Assembly (NCBI GenBank): GCA_017423025.1 | Contig: JAFPGC010000049.1 | Location: forward strand, 21,212-85,211 | Length of the DNA stretch: 64,000 bases | Source: Bacteroidales bacterium | Lineage (GTDB): Bacteria; Bacteroidota; Bacteroidia; Bacteroidales; UBA932 | Direction: 5' to 3' | In this document: one piece after another, positions 1 to 11,345 of the stretch | How the letters are laid out: each line of letters begins with the position of its first letter | Position numbering within the stretch: position 1 is the stretch's first letter | Made by a program: the position numbers and the translations under genes | The notes under the pieces: model-generated | Seen by the model: only the letters and a program-made list of their open reading frames with translations | Told to the model about the DNA's origin: nothing | Database searches by the model: none

Positions 1-127
1 GCTGGGGGCCCTCCTTTTGGAAAAAGAAGTTATCTTTGCAGAAGATATTGAAAAGATCCTCGGTCCTAAGGTCAAACCTGCGGTAGAGGACCAGTTCCAA
101 CCGGAACCCGAAACCCTTGAGGCATGA
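1..127 (+). CDS. ftsH: FtsH zinc metalloprotease, C-terminal end (partial)
   Basis: Only the last 41 codons are present (reading frame begins at base 2). The translation contains LLEKEVIFAEDIEKILG, the conserved tail of the AAA+ membrane protease FtsH, followed by an acidic, Pro/Glu-rich end typical of Bacteroidetes homologues. FtsH degrades misfolded and short-lived membrane proteins. Its TGA stop overlaps the ATG of the next gene (ATGA at 124-127), so translation is probably coupled. The order ftsH-cdsA-psd is common in Bacteroidetes, which supports the call despite the short fragment. Confidence 0.8.
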   Translation, partial: LGALLLEKEVIFAEDIEKILGPKVKPAVEDQFQPEPETLEA

Positions 128-960
128 ACGGAACGGTAAAACGCACCATATTCGGAGTCCTTTTCCTGGCAGTAATGCTGGGAGGACTCCTTTTCTATGA
201 ATTCCTGTACACGATTCTCTTTGCCTTCATCACCTACGTGATGCTCAAAGAGTTTTACCGAATGACCATGGGAAAGGCCTACGTGCAGTCTCAGAGAAGC
301 GCCGTCATCATGGGCGTCATCTTCTTCCTGGCCACCAACAGTTACTTCTTCGGCAGTTTCAAACTGCCCATGCTGGTTTCCTTTGGCATTATCATGCTGC
401 TGCTTCTCATGGCGGAATCCATCTTCCTCTATAAAGAGAACAGTGATTTCCTCAAGACCGGCTACCTGTATGCGGGATTGGTTTATATCGGCCTGCCGCT
501 GGCGCTTTCCAATGCCGTGGTTTGCCGGGACGGTGAATTCAGCGGCCTCCTGATGGTGGCTTTCTTCTGCATCATCTGGGCCTCTGACGTAGGAGCCTAC
601 TGCTTCGGCATGCTCTTCGGCCAGAAATCCTGGAGCAAGAAGATGTGCCCTGCCATCTCGCCCAAGAAATCCTGGGCAGGCTTCTGGGGTGGTCTGCTGA
701 TGGCCATGCTGGCCGGTGCCATCCTTTACTGGACCGGGCTCTTTGCCTTCCCGTTGTGGCACTGCCTCATTGTATCGGCCCTGATGCACGGAATGGGTGT
801 ACTGGGAGATTTGTTCGAATCCCTGTGGAAGCGCGCTACCGGCATCAAGGATTCCGGTAATATCATCCCCGGGCACGGCGGCCTCATGGACCGCTTCGAC
901 AGCGCCCTGTTCGCCATCCCCACGGGATATATTTATTTGCTTATTTTTAGCCTGATCTAG
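124..960 (+). CDS. cdsA: Phosphatidate cytidylyltransferase CdsA
   Basis: Integral membrane enzyme that makes CDP-diacylglycerol from CTP and phosphatidic acid, the branch point of phospholipid synthesis. The 278-residue product is highly hydrophobic with about seven or eight membrane segments. The C-terminal family signature is clear at about residues 233-259: S-x-W-K-R, then K-D-S-G, then P-G-H-G-G-L-M-D-R-F-D, which carries the Asp/Lys metal and substrate residues. SDVGAY (about 157-162) and SPKKSWAG are further conserved family segments. Length is normal. It overlaps ftsH by 4 bp and lies 3 bp before psd, so the two phospholipid genes are one transcription unit. Confidence 0.95.
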   Translation: MNGTVKRTIFGVLFLAVMLGGLLFYEFLYTILFAFITYVMLKEFYRMTMGKAYVQSQRSAVIMGVIFFLATNSYFFGSFKLPMLVSFGIIMLLLLMAESIFLYKENSDFLKTGYLYAGLVYIGLPLALSNAVVCRDGEFSGLLMVAFFCIIWASDVGAYCFGMLFGQKSWSKKMCPAISPKKSWAGFWGGLLMAMLAGAILYWTGLFAFPLWHCLIVSALMHGMGVLGDLFESLWKRATGIKDSGNIIPGHGGLMDRFDSALFAIPTGYIYLLIFSLI

Positions 961-963
961 CCT

Positions 964-1641
964 ATGAAGTGGGTACGCATTGATAGGGACTCTTACGGAA
1001 CCATCGTTACCAGTTGGCTCATTTGCGCCTTGCTCATCCTCCTGGTTTCGCAGCTCATCCATATCTGGTGGGTGAGCCTTCCCATCTGCATTTTGCTCTT
1101 TGTGTTCATGGTGTTCATCACCTGGTTCTTCCGCGTTCCCGACCGCCAGACCCCCGATGAGGAAAACCCTCGTCTGGTTACTTCCGTGGCCGACGGCAAG
1201 GTGGTCATTGTGGACAAAGTGTATGAGAAAGAGTTCCTCCACAAAGACTGCATCCAGATTTCCGTGTACATGGATTTCTTTGACGTGCATTGCAATTTCT
1301 GGCCCATCTCCGGCGAGATAACCTATTATAAGTATCACCCTGGCAAATACCTGCTGGCTTTCCATCCCAAGTCTTCCGAGCTTAACGAGCACGCCTCCTC
1401 GGCCATGAAGAACGGCTATGGCGAAATCCTGTTCAAGCAGATTGCCGGCACCTTTGCCCGCCGCATTGTCTGCTATTCGCAGGAAGGCCATCAGGAGTAC
1501 CGTGGAGACCAGTGCGGCGTAATCAAATTCGGCTCCCGCATAGACCTGTTCGTCCCGCTGGAAGCCGATGTAAAAGTAAAGGTAGGTGATAAAGTCCGAG
1601 CCGTAGAAAGCGTTCTGGCTATTTTACCTGATCATTCTTAA
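964..1641 (+). CDS. psd: Phosphatidylserine decarboxylase proenzyme (short type)
   Basis: Converts phosphatidylserine to phosphatidylethanolamine. The 225-residue protein has an N-terminal membrane hairpin (about residues 14-57), the SVADGKV segment, the DFFDVHCNF active-site region and the self-cleavage site IKFGSR at about 188-193. Ser191 should become the pyruvoyl cofactor after autocleavage. This is the short archaeal/Bacteroidetes class rather than the longer E. coli form with LGST. The gene starts 3 bp after cdsA. Its 3' end overlaps the convergent ispG gene by 23 bp (1619-1641). Confidence 0.93.
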   Translation: MKWVRIDRDSYGTIVTSWLICALLILLVSQLIHIWWVSLPICILLFVFMVFITWFFRVPDRQTPDEENPRLVTSVADGKVVIVDKVYEKEFLHKDCIQISVYMDFFDVHCNFWPISGEITYYKYHPGKYLLAFHPKSSELNEHASSAMKNGYGEILFKQIAGTFARRIVCYSQEGHQEYRGDQCGVIKFGSRIDLFVPLEADVKVKVGDKVRAVESVLAILPDHS

Positions 1642-2872
1642 TTAATTCAACCAAACGTTCTACAGCCTCGTTCTCGGGTATATGCCTGAGGACGGGTTCT
1701 TTTTTACGGTAGAGGGTGACCTTGCCGGCGCCTTCGCCCACGTAACCGTAGTCGGCATCGGCCATTTCTCCGGGGCCGTTCACAATACAGCCCATGACGG
1801 CGATGACTACATCCTTGAACTCTCCTGTAGCCGCTTTGACGCGGTTGAAGGTCTCTTCCAGGTTGTACAGCGTGCGGCCGCACCCCGGGCAGGCAATGTA
1901 TTCAGGCTTGTAGAATTTGCGCCGGCAGGCCTGCAGAATCTCGTCCTTGAGATATTCGTCCTCCAGCGGGATGTCGTCCACCTCGTGGTTCAAAAGGGGA
2001 GCGCCATAATCGCAGGCGGCTTTGAGGATGGTTTCTTCGCGTTCACCGAGGCTCACGGAAGGGGCGCTGGAATAGCGATGAGCCAGGTACTGGGCCACCG
2101 GGAGTTCGTTCTGCGGAGGCTCGGTCAGGGAAACGCGGATGGTATTGCCTATTCCTTCTTCCAGCAGGGTGGAAATGGCCACGCAGCTCTTGATGCGGCC
2201 GCTGTCGCCGTTGCCGGCCTCGGTAACGCCCACATGCAGGGGAAAAACCACCCCGCGTTCCTTCATCATGCGGGCCAGGTTGCGATAGGCATTCACCATC
2301 ACCACGGTGTTGGATGCCTTGAGGGAGACCACGACATTGTAGAAACCCGCCTCAATGCACATTTCAACCCATTCCATGGCAGCCAGGGCCATGGCCTCGG
2401 GCGTATTGCCGTATTTCTCCACGATATACTTGCCCAGGGAACCATGATTAAGGCCGATGCGGATGGCGCGGTCATACTGCTTGCAAAGGCCCAGGAACTG
2501 GCCGAAAAGGGCCCGCGCCTTCTCATGATCGGGATGGAAGTTGCCGGGGTTGATGCGGATCTTTTCCACCACCGGCACCACGGCCATGGCAATCTCCGAG
2601 GAGAAGTGGATATCGGCCACCAGGGGAATATTGACGCCATCGGCCCTGAGACGGCTTCTAATCTCTTCCAGATGCTTTACATCGGCCATGGCAGGCACGG
2701 TGATGCGGATGAGCTGGGATCCGGCGGCTGCCAGCAGCTTGCACTGCGCCACGGTAGCTTCTATGTCGGAAGTATGGGTGTTGCACATGGTCTGGACCAC
2801 GATGGGGTGGCCGCTGCCGATGAGCACGTTTTCGCCTACGCGAACGGTACGGGTTTCCAGAATCTCTTTCAT
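1619..2872 (-). CDS. ispG: 4-hydroxy-3-methylbut-2-enyl diphosphate synthase IspG (GcpE)
   Basis: [4Fe-4S] enzyme of the MEP isoprenoid pathway, converting ME-cPP to HMBPP. The N-terminal TIM barrel is evident (IRITVPAM, RINPGN, IRIGLNHGSL). The cluster domain has CPGC (Cys328, Cys331), GCIVNGPGE (Cys362, Glu369) and a short tail. At 417 residues it is closer to the E. coli length than to the roughly 600-residue Bacteroidetes/Chlamydia/plant type with a large middle domain. About 70 residues lie between LTEPPQNE and the first Cys pair, which look like a shortened remnant of that insert. Last gene of the minus-strand unit starting at ligA; its start is 1 bp from the stop of the preceding gene. 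Confidence 0.94.
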   Translation of the reverse strand: MKEILETRTVRVGENVLIGSGHPIVVQTMCNTHTSDIEATVAQCKLLAAAGSQLIRITVPAMADVKHLEEIRSRLRADGVNIPLVADIHFSSEIAMAVVPVVEKIRINPGNFHPDHEKARALFGQFLGLCKQYDRAIRIGLNHGSLGKYIVEKYGNTPEAMALAAMEWVEMCIEAGFYNVVVSLKASNTVVMVNAYRNLARMMKERGVVFPLHVGVTEAGNGDSGRIKSCVAISTLLEEGIGNTIRVSLTEPPQNELPVAQYLAHRYSSAPSVSLGEREETILKAACDYGAPLLNHEVDDIPLEDEYLKDEILQACRRKFYKPEYIACPGCGRTLYNLEETFNRVKAATGEFKDVVIAVMGCIVNGPGEMADADYGYVGEGAGKVTLYRKKEPVLRHIPENEAVERLVELIKNDQVK

Positions 2873-2873
2873 A

Positions 2874-3737
2874 CTACGGCTTCTGTTGCTGCTGATCGGC
2901 CATCATCTTGCGCGCCAGTTTCTTCAGTTGGGCGCGGGTATGGCCATATCGGGGGGTAAGTTGATAATACACGCCAAAGGTAAGGCCGGCATCCAGGGGA
3001 TAGGCAAAACGGTAATAGTACGGACTTACGTAATCCGGCTGCCAGAAGGAACTCCAACCCCATTTGCCGGTCACCATCAGGTGGAATTCAAAGGGATTGA
3101 ACATAAGTCCGAAGCCTACGCCACCTTCCACGCCATAGGAAAGGCGGCGGTCGTAATCACGGAAGGCATCCACGTATTTCTCATATTCTTCAACTCCCGC
3201 ATAATCTTCGTCCAGGATGCGGTGGATTTTGAGCCGGTAGCCGCCGTAGAGACCTACTTTGGCCATAAGCTTGAAATGCTCGCCCATATCTATATGGAAA
3301 TGGGAAAGGAAAAAGACTTCCGGGACCGTCATCATCGCCTTGTAAGCACCGGATTCCGTGAACCGGTACCCCGTCTCACTGCTCCGCTTGAATTCATAGC
3401 CTTCGTAATTCATCTGGGCGCCGAATTCCATACCCATATTAGGGAAGATACCGAACATGGTGAAATGGCGTACCACCGAGAATCCGTAGACAGGATACTG
3501 GAACTGCCAAAGCAAATAGCGGTCCGGATTGAAATAACCGTATTGCGCAGATGCCCCGCCAAACACACCTATCATCCAATAGTCGTTGGGGGCGGCAATG
3601 CTTACCTTGACACTGTCCAGATAGGAATTGGTGACGGAGTCCGGCAGGGAGAAGAACTCTTCTTCCAGATTCACCTGGGCCCTGGAAATCCAACAGAAAC
3701 ATAACAGGGCCGATATTAGGGCAATAGCTCTTCTCAT
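2874..3737 (-). CDS. Probable outer-membrane beta-barrel protein of unknown function
   Basis: 287 residues with a signal peptide (MRRAIALISALLCFCWISRAQ, cleavage near residue 21) and many alternating aromatic/hydrophobic segments such as YGYFNPDRYLLWQF, GMEFGAQMNY, VGLYGGYRLK and GGVGFGLMF, typical of transmembrane beta-strands. The C-terminal 25 residues are basic and Gln-rich (MADQQQQKP), unusual for a barrel that normally ends in an aromatic residue. I do not recognise a named family. It overlaps the upstream lipoprotein gene by 4 bp (ATGA) and precedes ispG by 1 bp, so it is co-transcribed with housekeeping genes. Function cannot be inferred from this placement. Confidence 0.75.
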   Translation of the reverse strand: MRRAIALISALLCFCWISRAQVNLEEEFFSLPDSVTNSYLDSVKVSIAAPNDYWMIGVFGGASAQYGYFNPDRYLLWQFQYPVYGFSVVRHFTMFGIFPNMGMEFGAQMNYEGYEFKRSSETGYRFTESGAYKAMMTVPEVFFLSHFHIDMGEHFKLMAKVGLYGGYRLKIHRILDEDYAGVEEYEKYVDAFRDYDRRLSYGVEGGVGFGLMFNPFEFHLMVTGKWGWSSFWQPDYVSPYYYRFAYPLDAGLTFGVYYQLTPRYGHTRAQLKKLARKMMADQQQQKP

Positions 3738-5539
3738 TCGAACATCTCCTTCATGTTAATCTGCCAAACCATCTCGGACCTTTCCAAAACCTTGATGAGG
3801 AACTGGTCTTCCACTTTGAAGAATCGCACCTTCTCGGGCTGCTTCTTCTGCAGCAGCACACCGGTATCAACCATCCCGTTGCGGTTCTTGTCCTCTGTAA
3901 TACGGATACAATAGGCACCCTGCTTAAGGTAGGGGAATACCACCGGACCAGACTTGTCGACAAGGAAACTGCGGATGACCTTATCGCGCTTTTCCGTGAG
4001 CAGTTCCACCAGGTAGCGGTTGTGTACACCACTCAGTTCCAAAGTTATGAAACTGAGTTTATCATCCTTGGGAAGGGTAACTTTCAGCAGGGTACTGTCG
4101 TTATAATACCCGTTGACATCGCGGAACTTGCGGTGCGGAATCTTCAGATTATAATCGTATCCCACCTGGAAAGGCTCCGTAGGCATAATCCGGAAATGCC
4201 GGAGATTGGTGGTATCCTTAATTACCTTAACGCTTCCCTTGGCCTCCTGCTGGCGGGGATTCACACTCCAGAACTGCAGAGAATCCCATCCATCCTCAAT
4301 GAGCGGGTAGGTGAACTCCAAATCAAAGCCGTATTGCTCCACCGTAGTAGGATCCACGGTCGCTTTAAATACAGCAATCGTGTCCTCGTGCTTGCGGTCA
4401 CGGTAGTTGTTTTCCTTTTTCATAATCTCGGCCCTCAATTCCTTGGAATAGGTGAGCTTGATGAGCTCTTCCTGGGGAATGAGCTTGCCGGTCGTGTCCG
4501 TTTTGTCGTACTTCACAACCAGCTGGAGGGTATCCGGCATCTTGCGCTGGTCGTTAACCCACAGTTCCAGCGAATCTCTCTGAAGATTGAACTGCCGAAT
4601 GAGTTTCTCGCGCGGGAGACCTCTGACACGCATGTCGTGGATAACGGCATCGGGAGCCATGAAGGTGAGGTAGGCCGTACGGGGTCCCACCCTTTCTTTC
4701 TTGACGATATACTGCTTGGAAGGCCGTTCGCGGAAGAGGTTCAGTTCTATCTGGGCATGACGGGCCAGGCACAGGGCCGTATCCTTCATGTCAAACTTCT
4801 TGAACTCGTAAAGACTGTCGTTGTATACGATGGTGGGCCTCAGGAGGCTGTCCAGGAATGCGATGCGCTCCGTCTCCGGATCATATTTGTTGTTGTTGTT
4901 CTCGTCCTTGATGGCGTACACCCGGTAAAGGGTATCCTGGATGTTTCGGATGGCAAAATACCCCCAGTCATCGGTCTTGGCGGCAGCCACGGGACGTTTC
5001 AGGAAGACAGCCGAGTCGGAATGGTCCTTATACAGGAGAACGGTAGCACCCTTGATGGGCATGAGGGTATTGCAGTCCTGGACCAGGCCTGTCACGCACA
5101 TGGAGTCAATTTTGTCTCCCGTGGAAAACACCAGGGTATATCCTGGAAAGAGATTGCCTTCATTGTTATCGGCAATGGCTCCTGTCAAATCCAGGGTATA
5201 AGTGGTATTGCTGTCCAGTTCGCTTTCGAAACTTACGTCCAAAGACTTGCCATGGATGGCCGATTTGGGCTTCTTCTCCAGCGGAGGGGAGAGGTAGATG
5301 GCGTTGGCGTCCTTGATCTTCACGTATTCGTTGAAAGTGAAGCGCAACTTGGTTTTGGTGGGCATATTGACCGCACCGGGCAAGGGCGCAACCTTGGTTA
5401 GCACCGGGGGAATGGTGTCCTTGGGCCCTCCCGAAGGGGGTGTTGTGGTGTTGGCACAACCCGAGGGGAGCATCAGGGAGCCCAGGATCAGGGCAGCCGG
5501 AATGAGCGGCAGGAATTTTTTCAGGGGATGTTGGCTCAT
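3734..5539 (-). CDS. Ig-like domain lipoprotein (Big_5-type), Bacteroidetes family
   Basis: 601 residues with a lipoprotein signal (LMLPSGC, lipid-modified Cys near residue 28), followed by the characteristic PPSGGPKDTIPPV motif and a bacterial Ig-like domain at about 40-145 (LRFTFNEYVKI, TYTLDLTGAIADNN). A carboxypeptidase-regulatory-like segment follows, then two acidic DxN/DxD loops (DENNNNKYDPE near 215 and DKNRNGMVDTG near 560) that resemble calcium-binding loops. It is predicted to be anchored in the outer membrane or periplasm. This architecture is widespread in Bacteroidetes but has no established role that I know. It overlaps rel upstream and the barrel gene downstream by 4 bp each, so translation is likely coupled. 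Confidence 0.8.
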   Translation of the reverse strand: MSQHPLKKFLPLIPAALILGSLMLPSGCANTTTPPSGGPKDTIPPVLTKVAPLPGAVNMPTKTKLRFTFNEYVKIKDANAIYLSPPLEKKPKSAIHGKSLDVSFESELDSNTTYTLDLTGAIADNNEGNLFPGYTLVFSTGDKIDSMCVTGLVQDCNTLMPIKGATVLLYKDHSDSAVFLKRPVAAAKTDDWGYFAIRNIQDTLYRVYAIKDENNNNKYDPETERIAFLDSLLRPTIVYNDSLYEFKKFDMKDTALCLARHAQIELNLFRERPSKQYIVKKERVGPRTAYLTFMAPDAVIHDMRVRGLPREKLIRQFNLQRDSLELWVNDQRKMPDTLQLVVKYDKTDTTGKLIPQEELIKLTYSKELRAEIMKKENNYRDRKHEDTIAVFKATVDPTTVEQYGFDLEFTYPLIEDGWDSLQFWSVNPRQQEAKGSVKVIKDTTNLRHFRIMPTEPFQVGYDYNLKIPHRKFRDVNGYYNDSTLLKVTLPKDDKLSFITLELSGVHNRYLVELLTEKRDKVIRSFLVDKSGPVVFPYLKQGAYCIRITEDKNRNGMVDTGVLLQKKQPEKVRFFKVEDQFLIKVLERSEMVWQINMKEMFE

Positions 5540-7782
5540 AGTTCGCTTCGGCTTACATTCTCGATTCCTTCAATGGAAGAGAGTTTCTTGATCATCTTGT
5601 CCAGGATGTCCTTGGAATTCACATACAGGTCTATATACCCTTCGAAGAGGCCTCCTTCGGCCGCCAGGTTGAGCCGGCGCATATTCACGCCCATTACCAG
5701 AGACACGCGGCGGGTAATCTCATTGAGCATACCCACGCGATCCAGGCCCTTGAGGGTGATGCGAACCAGGAAAGAGGTGTCTTCGGCCTGTTCCAGCCAC
5801 TTGGGAACCACCACCCAGTCTCCGTGACGGGCGGCGATGCGGTCAGCCACGGCGCAGGTTTTCTTGTGTACGGTGATGGTGCCATCCGGGGCCTTGATGC
5901 CCACCACGGCATCTCCCGGAATGGGATTGCAACAGGTGGCGATAGAGAAATGGGGCGCATTGGGATCCGTAGAACCAATGATATACGTCTCCCCGGGTTT
6001 CTCTTCTGCCTTGGACTCCGGGCGGAACATCTTCCGGATCCAGGAGAGTCTGCCACCAGAGGAATGCTTCATGATTTCCGGCAGGTTGTCCAGGCTGATC
6101 TGCCCCATGGCGACGGCATAGTACAATTCATCGCGGGTACCCATGTCGTAAGCCACTTCCAACCTCTGGAGAGTGGTCTCGTCACATTCGTATCCCAGGT
6201 CTTTGATGGCCGATTCCAAGGTGGTGCGGCCATATTCCAGCGTCTGCTTTCGCTGGTTCTTGAAATAGTCCGTCACCACGGTGCGGGCGCGGTGCGTCTG
6301 AAGGAACTTGATCCACTCGGGCTGAGGCTTTCCGTCTTCGGCCGTAATGATCTCCACCTTGTCGCCGGTCTTGAGTTCCTGGCTCAGTTTCACCAGCTTC
6401 TGGTTCACCTTGGCGGCAATGGCCTTGTTGCCAATCTCCGTATGGATGCCATAGGCAAAGTCCAGGGCCGTAGAACCTTTGGGAAGACTGCGCTGCTCTC
6501 CGCGAGGGGTAAAGACATAGATATCGGGGGAGGTGAGGTCTTTGTGGATGATATCCAGCAGTTCCAGGGCGTTGACGTCCGGATTCACCAGGATGCCCTT
6601 GATACGGTCCAGCCAGGAATCCATCTCGTAATCGCCTTCACCCATGATGCCGTGCTGCTTGTAGTTCCAGTGGGCGGCAATACCCTTTTCGGCAATGTCA
6701 TCCATACGACGGGTACGGATCTGGACTTCCACCCAGACGCCGGAATTGCTGAGCAGGGTACAGTGCAGGGCCTCATAACCATTGGACTTGGGATGCTTCA
6801 CCCAGTCCCTCAGACGCTCCGGCATATACCGGTAAATGCCGGTAATGATGGAAAAGATGTGGTAGCACTGGTCACGTTCGCTTTCGGCCGAGTTGGGATC
6901 TGCGTCAAAGATGATGCGGATGGCATACAGGTCGTAGACTTCCTCAAAACTGATGCCCTTGGTCTGCATCTTCTGCCAGGCCGAATAGGGCGTCTTCACG
7001 CGTTTTTTAATTTCAAAATGGAAACCTGCCTTCTCCAGGGCCGCTTCAATAGGCAGCACGAATTCGGCCATTTCCTTGCCTTTCTCCTCGATACCACGGT
7101 CTATCCGGGCCTTGATATCGGCATAGGCATCGGGTTCCTTATATCGCAGCCAGATGTTTTCCAGTTCGGTCTTGATGCTATACAAGCCCAGACGGTGTGC
7201 CAGCGGAATGAAGATGAACATGGTTTCCGAGAGAATCTTGTCCCGCTTGTGTTCCGGCATGTGCTCGATGGTGCGGCAGTTGTGCAGGCGGTCGGCCAGT
7301 TTGATGAGAACCACCCTCACGTCATCGTTCATGGTGAGGAGGATGCGCTTGAAATTCTCGGCCTGGATGCTCTGCTGGGAAATATCCGTCCCCTTGGTCT
7401 TCTGCTCCGTATCCAGCACGTTCTTGATCTTGGTAAGGCCATCTACCAGCGAAGCGATCTTCTCTCCAAAATGCTCTTTGATGTCTTCTACCGTATAATC
7501 CGTATCTTCCACCACATCATGGAGAAGGGCGGCCGATATGGACTTATAGCCCAGGCCGATGTCATCTACCACAATCTGCGCCACGGCAATGGGATGAAGC
7601 ATATACGGCTCACCGCTGCGGCGCCGCACGTTACGGTGGGCGTCGTTGGCAAACTCGAAGGCTTTTTTCACCACCTCCATTTCCTGCATATTGGCACATC
7701 GCTTTTGGGCCGATGCCTTCAGCACCTCCCAATCCCGGGAAATGACCTCGTAGTCTATCTCTCCAAACTCGGAAAAACTCAT
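5536..7782 (-). CDS. rel: Bifunctional (p)ppGpp synthetase/hydrolase RelA/SpoT
   Basis: Single Rel enzyme making and degrading (p)ppGpp in the stringent response. Domains in order: HD hydrolase (about 50-200) with an intact HDVVEDTD motif, so hydrolysis should be active; synthetase (about 245-360) with YDLYAIRIIF and KSNGYEALH; TGS (about 400-460, DIYVFTPRGEQRSLPKGSTA); a helical/zinc-finger region with CCNPIPGD; and a C-terminal ACT domain (about 675-748). The 748-residue length is normal. Located between ligA (28 bp upstream) and a lipoprotein gene (4 bp overlap) in one minus-strand unit. Confidence 0.95.
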   Translation of the reverse strand: MSFSEFGEIDYEVISRDWEVLKASAQKRCANMQEMEVVKKAFEFANDAHRNVRRRSGEPYMLHPIAVAQIVVDDIGLGYKSISAALLHDVVEDTDYTVEDIKEHFGEKIASLVDGLTKIKNVLDTEQKTKGTDISQQSIQAENFKRILLTMNDDVRVVLIKLADRLHNCRTIEHMPEHKRDKILSETMFIFIPLAHRLGLYSIKTELENIWLRYKEPDAYADIKARIDRGIEEKGKEMAEFVLPIEAALEKAGFHFEIKKRVKTPYSAWQKMQTKGISFEEVYDLYAIRIIFDADPNSAESERDQCYHIFSIITGIYRYMPERLRDWVKHPKSNGYEALHCTLLSNSGVWVEVQIRTRRMDDIAEKGIAAHWNYKQHGIMGEGDYEMDSWLDRIKGILVNPDVNALELLDIIHKDLTSPDIYVFTPRGEQRSLPKGSTALDFAYGIHTEIGNKAIAAKVNQKLVKLSQELKTGDKVEIITAEDGKPQPEWIKFLQTHRARTVVTDYFKNQRKQTLEYGRTTLESAIKDLGYECDETTLQRLEVAYDMGTRDELYYAVAMGQISLDNLPEIMKHSSGGRLSWIRKMFRPESKAEEKPGETYIIGSTDPNAPHFSIATCCNPIPGDAVVGIKAPDGTITVHKKTCAVADRIAARHGDWVVVPKWLEQAEDTSFLVRITLKGLDRVGMLNEITRRVSLVMGVNMRRLNLAAEGGLFEGYIDLYVNSKDILDKMIKKLSSIEGIENVSRSEL

Positions 7783-7810
7783 AGCGTAATGTTGTTCTTC
7801 TAAAGTTGAC

Positions 7811-10003
<2,193 letters not shown>

Positions 10004-10008
10004 CTAAT

Positions 10009-11325
10009 ATGAAGACATTCCGGTACTTATTGGCCATTTCCCTCCTGGCTTGCGCCTGCAGCGCTCCTAAAAATGACGAGTGGAACCTACTCTGGGAAGA
10101 GAACTTTGACGGTCCCGAGATTGATTTGAGCACCTGGACCCGCGTTCCGCAGGGCCCCAGTGACTGGAACGACATGATGTCCCTGAGGGAAGACCTCGCC
10201 TTCATCGAAAACGGCCAGCTGGTGCTGCTGGGAAAAGTGGGAGGGGAGAATGACCCCACTCCCTTTGTAACCGGAGGCGTTGCCAGCAAGGGGAAGAAAT
10301 CCTTCCGGGAAGCCCGCATTGAGATAAGGGCCAAATTCAGCAGTGCCAACGGCTTCTGGCCGGCACTATGGATTATGCCGGACTGCCAGCTCCCGACTCC
10401 GGAATATGCTGAGGTAGACCTTATGGAGCACCTCAATTTCGAGGATTCCGTGTATCAGACCGTGCATTCCCGCTATACGCTGGACGGAGGGAACGAGCCT
10501 CCCAAACACGGCATGGGGGCCATCGACAAAGACGGCTGGAACATCTATGCCGCCGAGATTCATCAGGACAGCATCTGCCTGTATACCAACGATGTCAAAA
10601 CGCTCACTTACCCCCGCCTGGATGGCGTAGAAAACCAGTTCCCCTGGTCGGATTATCCTTTCTTCTTCATCCTCTCCAACCAGTTGGGCGGTTCCTGGGT
10701 AGGCCCCGTAGATACCCCCGAGCAACTGCCCACCGAACTCCGCATAGACTGGATCAAAGTCTATGAGAAACCCTATACGGAACTCTTCAACGGAAAGGAC
10801 CTCACCGGCTGGAAGCCAGTACTTAAAGAAGGAGAAGAGGTAAATGAACCTACCTTTGTGGCCGATAATGGATTACTGCACATCACTGGACAGCCTTTCG
10901 GCTACATCCGCACGGAAGAATCCTACTCCAATTATACCCTTCATCTGGAGTGGCGGTGGGCCGGCGAAAAAGGCGTGGACGGCGGCATCTTCCACTTCCT
11001 GAATGGAGAGGACAAAGTGTGGCCCCAGGGCGTCCAGCTGCAGATGACGCCCAAGGACATGGGCACGCTTATGGGAGGTATTCCCATCGAAGGCCTCGAG
11101 GGTCCCTTCTACTGGAAATCCCGCATGGTGGAAGAAAGCCCGGAAAAGCCCGTAGGGGAGTGGAACACCATGGATTTCGTGTGCCGTGACGGACTCATCA
11201 AAGCCTTCCTGAACGGCGTCTTCATCAACCAGGCCCAATGCGCCGCCCGTGAAGGCTATATCGGCATCCAGTCCGAAGGCGGCCCCATGGATTTCCGCAA
11301 CATCCGGATAAACACTATTAAATAG
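10009..11325 (+). CDS. Lipoprotein with GH16 glucanase-like domain fused to DUF1080 (3-keto-disaccharide hydrolase family)
   Basis: 438 residues; ATG at 10009 chosen because the frame upstream runs into the promoter. Lipoprotein signal with lipobox LLAC (Cys near 15). Residues about 25-250 are a GH16 beta-jelly-roll domain with the catalytic ExDxxE written EVDLME (Glu135, Asp137, Glu140) and FWPALWIMP before it. Residues about 255-438 are a second concanavalin-like domain, DUF1080/PF06439: LFNGKDLTGW, GGIFHFL, GVQLQM, and an N-terminal-sibling-like end FRNIRI. GH16 enzymes cleave beta-1,3/1,4-glucans or galactans; the DUF1080 family includes 3-keto-disaccharide hydrolases. The combination suggests cleavage of a polysaccharide and of an oxidised sugar product at the cell surface, but no substrate can be assigned. 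Confidence 0.85.
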   Translation: MKTFRYLLAISLLACACSAPKNDEWNLLWEENFDGPEIDLSTWTRVPQGPSDWNDMMSLREDLAFIENGQLVLLGKVGGENDPTPFVTGGVASKGKKSFREARIEIRAKFSSANGFWPALWIMPDCQLPTPEYAEVDLMEHLNFEDSVYQTVHSRYTLDGGNEPPKHGMGAIDKDGWNIYAAEIHQDSICLYTNDVKTLTYPRLDGVENQFPWSDYPFFFILSNQLGGSWVGPVDTPEQLPTELRIDWIKVYEKPYTELFNGKDLTGWKPVLKEGEEVNEPTFVADNGLLHITGQPFGYIRTEESYSNYTLHLEWRWAGEKGVDGGIFHFLNGEDKVWPQGVQLQMTPKDMGTLMGGIPIEGLEGPFYWKSRMVEESPEKPVGEWNTMDFVCRDGLIKAFLNGVFINQAQCAAREGYIGIQSEGGPMDFRNIRINTIK

Positions 11326-11345
11326 GAATAATCGAGAAATTTGCG

